Shown piece after piece: positions 14,121 to 15,061 of a DNA stretch of 15,061 nt (its first letter is position 1; the number at the start of each line of letters is the position of its first letter). The DNA is taken from the NCBI GenBank assembly GCA_002789465.1, contig PFTH01000172.1, forward strand, positions 1 to 15,061, in the 5' to 3' direction. The notes beneath the pieces are model-generated. The model worked only from the letters and a program-made list of their open reading frames with translations. It had not been told where the DNA came from and searched no databases. The translations under genes and the position numbers were made by a program. Origin of the DNA: Candidatus Roizmanbacteria bacterium CG_4_9_14_0_8_um_filter_34_12. Lineage in GTDB: Bacteria > Patescibacteriota > Microgenomatia > UBA1406 > GWC2-37-13.

Positions 14121-14240
14121 ATCTTTCTTTTATTTCTTCTCCTCTATCCTCCCTTGTCTCTCTCACCTCCTCCCTATCTTCCCCAATCTCCCTTAACTTC
14201 CTCTAAACTCCTTTAACTTCCTTTAAGTTTCATTAATATA
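14121..14240. repeat. Pyrimidine-rich 10-bp tandem repeat, about 12 units (tract B)
   Basis: From 14121 to 14240 the + strand falls into ungapped decamers. Clear units include CCTCTATCCT (14141), TCCCTATCTT (14171), CCTTAACTTC (14191), CTCTAAACTC (14201), CTTTAACTTC (14211) and CTTTAAGTTT (14221). Between 14141 and 14230 the only purines are at 14146, 14156, 14165, 14176, 14185-86, 14195-96, 14205-07, 14215-16 and 14225-27, all in columns 5-7 of the unit. The consensus matches tract A (CCCTTAWCTT). The complementary GA-rich strand is the coding-strand leader of radC and contains AGGAGGTGA (14171 back to 14163). The outermost units (14121, 14131, 14231) are weak. The remainder of the gap, 14241-14330, shows nothing I can name. 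Confidence 0.8.
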
Positions 14241-14330
14241 TACCCCATAATCAACACAATCAACGGTTTATAGTCATCATTTACACCAAAATAAAGCGTC
14301 AATAGAAGATAAAAACGCAGATATACCAAA

Positions 14331-14393
14331 TAGATTAACTTATCTTAACTAATTTTTGACTGATTTTGACTAACTTCAGACTAGTTTTTGACT
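14331..14393. repeat. Phased 10-11 bp repeat with T-tracts, six units (tract C)
   Basis: Six units each end in ACT: TAGATTAACT (14331), TATCTTAACT (14341), AATTTTTGACT (14351), GATTTTGACT (14362), AACTTCAGACT (14372) and AGTTTTTGACT (14383-14393). Unit lengths are 10 or 11 bp, so the T-tracts lie about one helical turn apart and may bend the DNA. The last unit contains two bases of the zinc-ribbon gene's stop codon, and the following ACTTCAG copies part of the fifth unit. Confidence 0.65.
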
Positions 14394-14874
14394 ACTTCAG
14401 CCATTCAACATAATCACATCCGGTTGCAGTTCGTGTCGCTGTATCCCATCCACTCGTTGAACACTTTTTCATCTGTTTTCCATTGGAGGTTGTCACCTTA
14501 ACTAGTTTGTTTTCACATTTTGGACAGGTTTCATCAAGTGGTTCTGTGACCGTTTTCACCCATTCAAAAAAATCACAACCGCTGGCAGTTTTGGTTTTCG
14601 GGTCCCAAACATTGGTCGAACATTTTTTCATTTTTTTGTTAAAGCGTGTCATTGTCATCAAAAGCGGGCTTCCACATTTTGGACATTTTTCATTCAAGGT
14701 TACCGGTTCCACTGGCAACCACTTCACAAAATCACATCCATCAGTCTGTCTCGTTTCCACATTCCAAATACCGGTCGAACATCTTTGTAATTTTTTCCCG
14801 CTTTTAGTTGTAATCACTTCACTTAAAGCCGCTCCACATTTCGGACATTTGTTTGCATCCTTTTTTTCATCCAT
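14392..14874 (-). CDS. Protein of three tandem four-cysteine zinc ribbons (topoisomerase I-type C4 finger-like)
   Basis: The 160-residue protein is almost entirely three repeats of 53-54 residues. Each has CPKC, then 17-18 residues, a Cys in a basic KKCST or QRCST motif, 14 residues, then a Cys in GCDF or GCDY followed by W: Cys10/13/32/47, Cys64/67/85/100 and Cys117/120/138/153. This C-x2-C...C...C pattern with GxKMKKCS resembles the C-terminal zinc fingers of bacterial topoisomerase I, but the last loop (WDxxTxTAxGCD) is longer than the usual short yPxC. No enzyme domain is attached, so it is a stand-alone module, most likely binding nucleic acid; this is inference. It has no signal peptide. 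It stands alone, with its stop codon inside repeat tract C and a possible promoter at 14907-14935. No Shine-Dalgarno is seen. Confidence 0.8.
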   Translation of the reverse strand: MDEKKDANKCPKCGAALSEVITTKSGKKLQRCSTGIWNVETRQTDGCDFVKWLPVEPVTLNEKCPKCGSPLLMTMTRFNKKMKKCSTNVWDPKTKTASGCDFFEWVKTVTEPLDETCPKCENKLVKVTTSNGKQMKKCSTSGWDTATRTATGCDYVEWLK

Positions 14875-14906
14875 AGCAATTTTTTAAATTTATTAATAAG
14901 ACTTAA

Positions 14907-14935
14907 AGTATAATTGAAATAAATTATAATTACAA
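14907..14935 (-). promoter_or_regulatory. Possible promoter for the zinc-ribbon gene
   Basis: Read on the - strand, TTGTAA (14935-14930) and TATACT (14912-14907) are 17 bp apart, matching 4/6 and 5/6 of the consensus hexamers. Transcription would start near 14900, giving a leader of about 25 nt. The region is very AT-rich, so chance matches are likely; a TTGACT at 14942-14937 is badly spaced for this -10. Confidence 0.35.
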
Positions 14936-14945
14936 AAGTCAATTA

Positions 14946-14985
14946 CCACCACTTGAAGTGGTGGCATGATATTAGCCTAAAAGGC
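14946..14985. repeat. Two adjacent hairpins, REP-like or edge of an IS200/IS605-type element
   Basis: CCACCACTTGAAGTGGTGG (14946-14964) is a perfect 9-bp inverted repeat around one base. Ten bases later GCCT-AAA-AGGC (14975-14985) forms a second small hairpin. Neither is followed by a T-run on either strand, so they are not ordinary terminators. Paired non-terminator hairpins of this kind are typical of REP-like sequences and of the subterminal ends of IS200/IS605-type elements. No transposase is visible in the window, so the assignment is tentative. Confidence 0.4.
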
Positions 14986-14996
14986 AAAATAATAAT

Positions 14997-15054
14997 AAGT
15001 TCGTTAAACGCTTAAACTCATTAACTCTTATTTTATTGCTTGTTAAATGAACTT
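14997..15054. repeat. 14-bp imperfect inverted repeat with 30-nt loop
   Basis: AAGTTCGTTAAACG (14997-15010) pairs with TGTTAAATGAACTT (15041-15054) with one A-A mismatch and two G-T pairs. A T-run (15053-15057) follows on the + strand. It could be a long-loop terminator, or an end of an element continuing to the right. The loop itself is TTAA/ACT-rich, like the nearby decamer tracts. Confidence 0.35.
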
Positions 15055-15061
15055 TTTATTT

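Noticed and set aside
14163..14193. G-quadruplex on the - strand in tract B
   Set aside because: G-runs of three or more are present but the loops do not meet the usual four-run rule; at most a weak two-layer structure.
14241..14330. tRNA, small RNA or CRISPR-like array in the radC/zinc-ribbon gap
   Set aside because: No cloverleaf, no regular direct repeats with spacers and no stable hairpin could be found in this stretch.
14483..14887. 134-codon + strand frame across the zinc-ribbon gene
   Set aside because: Mirror of the threefold coding repeat on the other strand; the - strand frame has regular cysteine motifs, this one only repeats HFGH-like antisense words.
14937..14942. TTGACT as -35 for the zinc-ribbon gene
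   Set aside because: The nearest good -10 (TATAAT) is only 8 bp away and the next (TATACT) 24 bp; the TTGTAA/TATACT pair is better spaced.

Overview
The window is AT-rich, tightly packed bacterial DNA using the standard code: TAA, TAG and TGA all end genes, and no large reading frame needs TGA as a sense codon. Genes overlap by 10-50 bp, starts lack visible Shine-Dalgarno sequences, and envelope proteins of reduced type (CAP domain, VanZ-like, YtxH-like) sit beside a single rpoB-rpoC-rpsL-rpsG-fusA block. I infer a member of the Candidate Phyla Radiation (Patescibacteria), most likely the Microgenomates side. There is no 16S gene here, so this rests on gene style and protein character and is not proven.

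Left part (1-3240, + strand) is an envelope operon: the 3' end of an exported protein with a C-terminal membrane anchor, a VanZ-family membrane protein, a membrane-anchored CAP-domain protein, a small three-helix membrane protein, a short RmlA-type sugar nucleotidyltransferase, and two small membrane proteins resembling the DUF948/YtxH pair. Most neighbours overlap or nearly touch, so they are probably co-transcribed.

Middle part (3241-13381, + strand) is the transcription/translation core. A near-consensus promoter (TTGACA, 17 bp, TATATT) is followed at once by a terminator-like hairpin and then rpoB, rpoC, rpsL, rpsG and fusA. rplJ/rplL are not upstream, and tuf/rpsJ are not downstream. A second promoter with an extended -10 lies inside the end of rpoC, and rpsL starts 50 bp before rpoC stops. 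RpoB differs from E. coli at three core rifampicin-contact positions. RpoC keeps NADFDGD but has unusual residues right after it and in the trigger loop.

Right part (13382-15061) has a radC gene and a gene for a protein of three tandem four-cysteine zinc ribbons, both on the - strand, set in unusual non-coding DNA. radC is bracketed by two tracts of one degenerate 10-bp tandem repeat (+ strand consensus about CCCTTAWCTT). In the longer tract, purines on the + strand occur only in columns 5-7 of each decamer for nine consecutive units. A third tract of 10-11 bp units ending in ACT runs up to the stop codon of the zinc-ribbon gene. The right edge has a perfect 19-bp hairpin, a second small hairpin and a long imperfect inverted repeat, possibly the edge of a mobile or REP-like element. 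These helically spaced repeats are the most unusual structure in the window.
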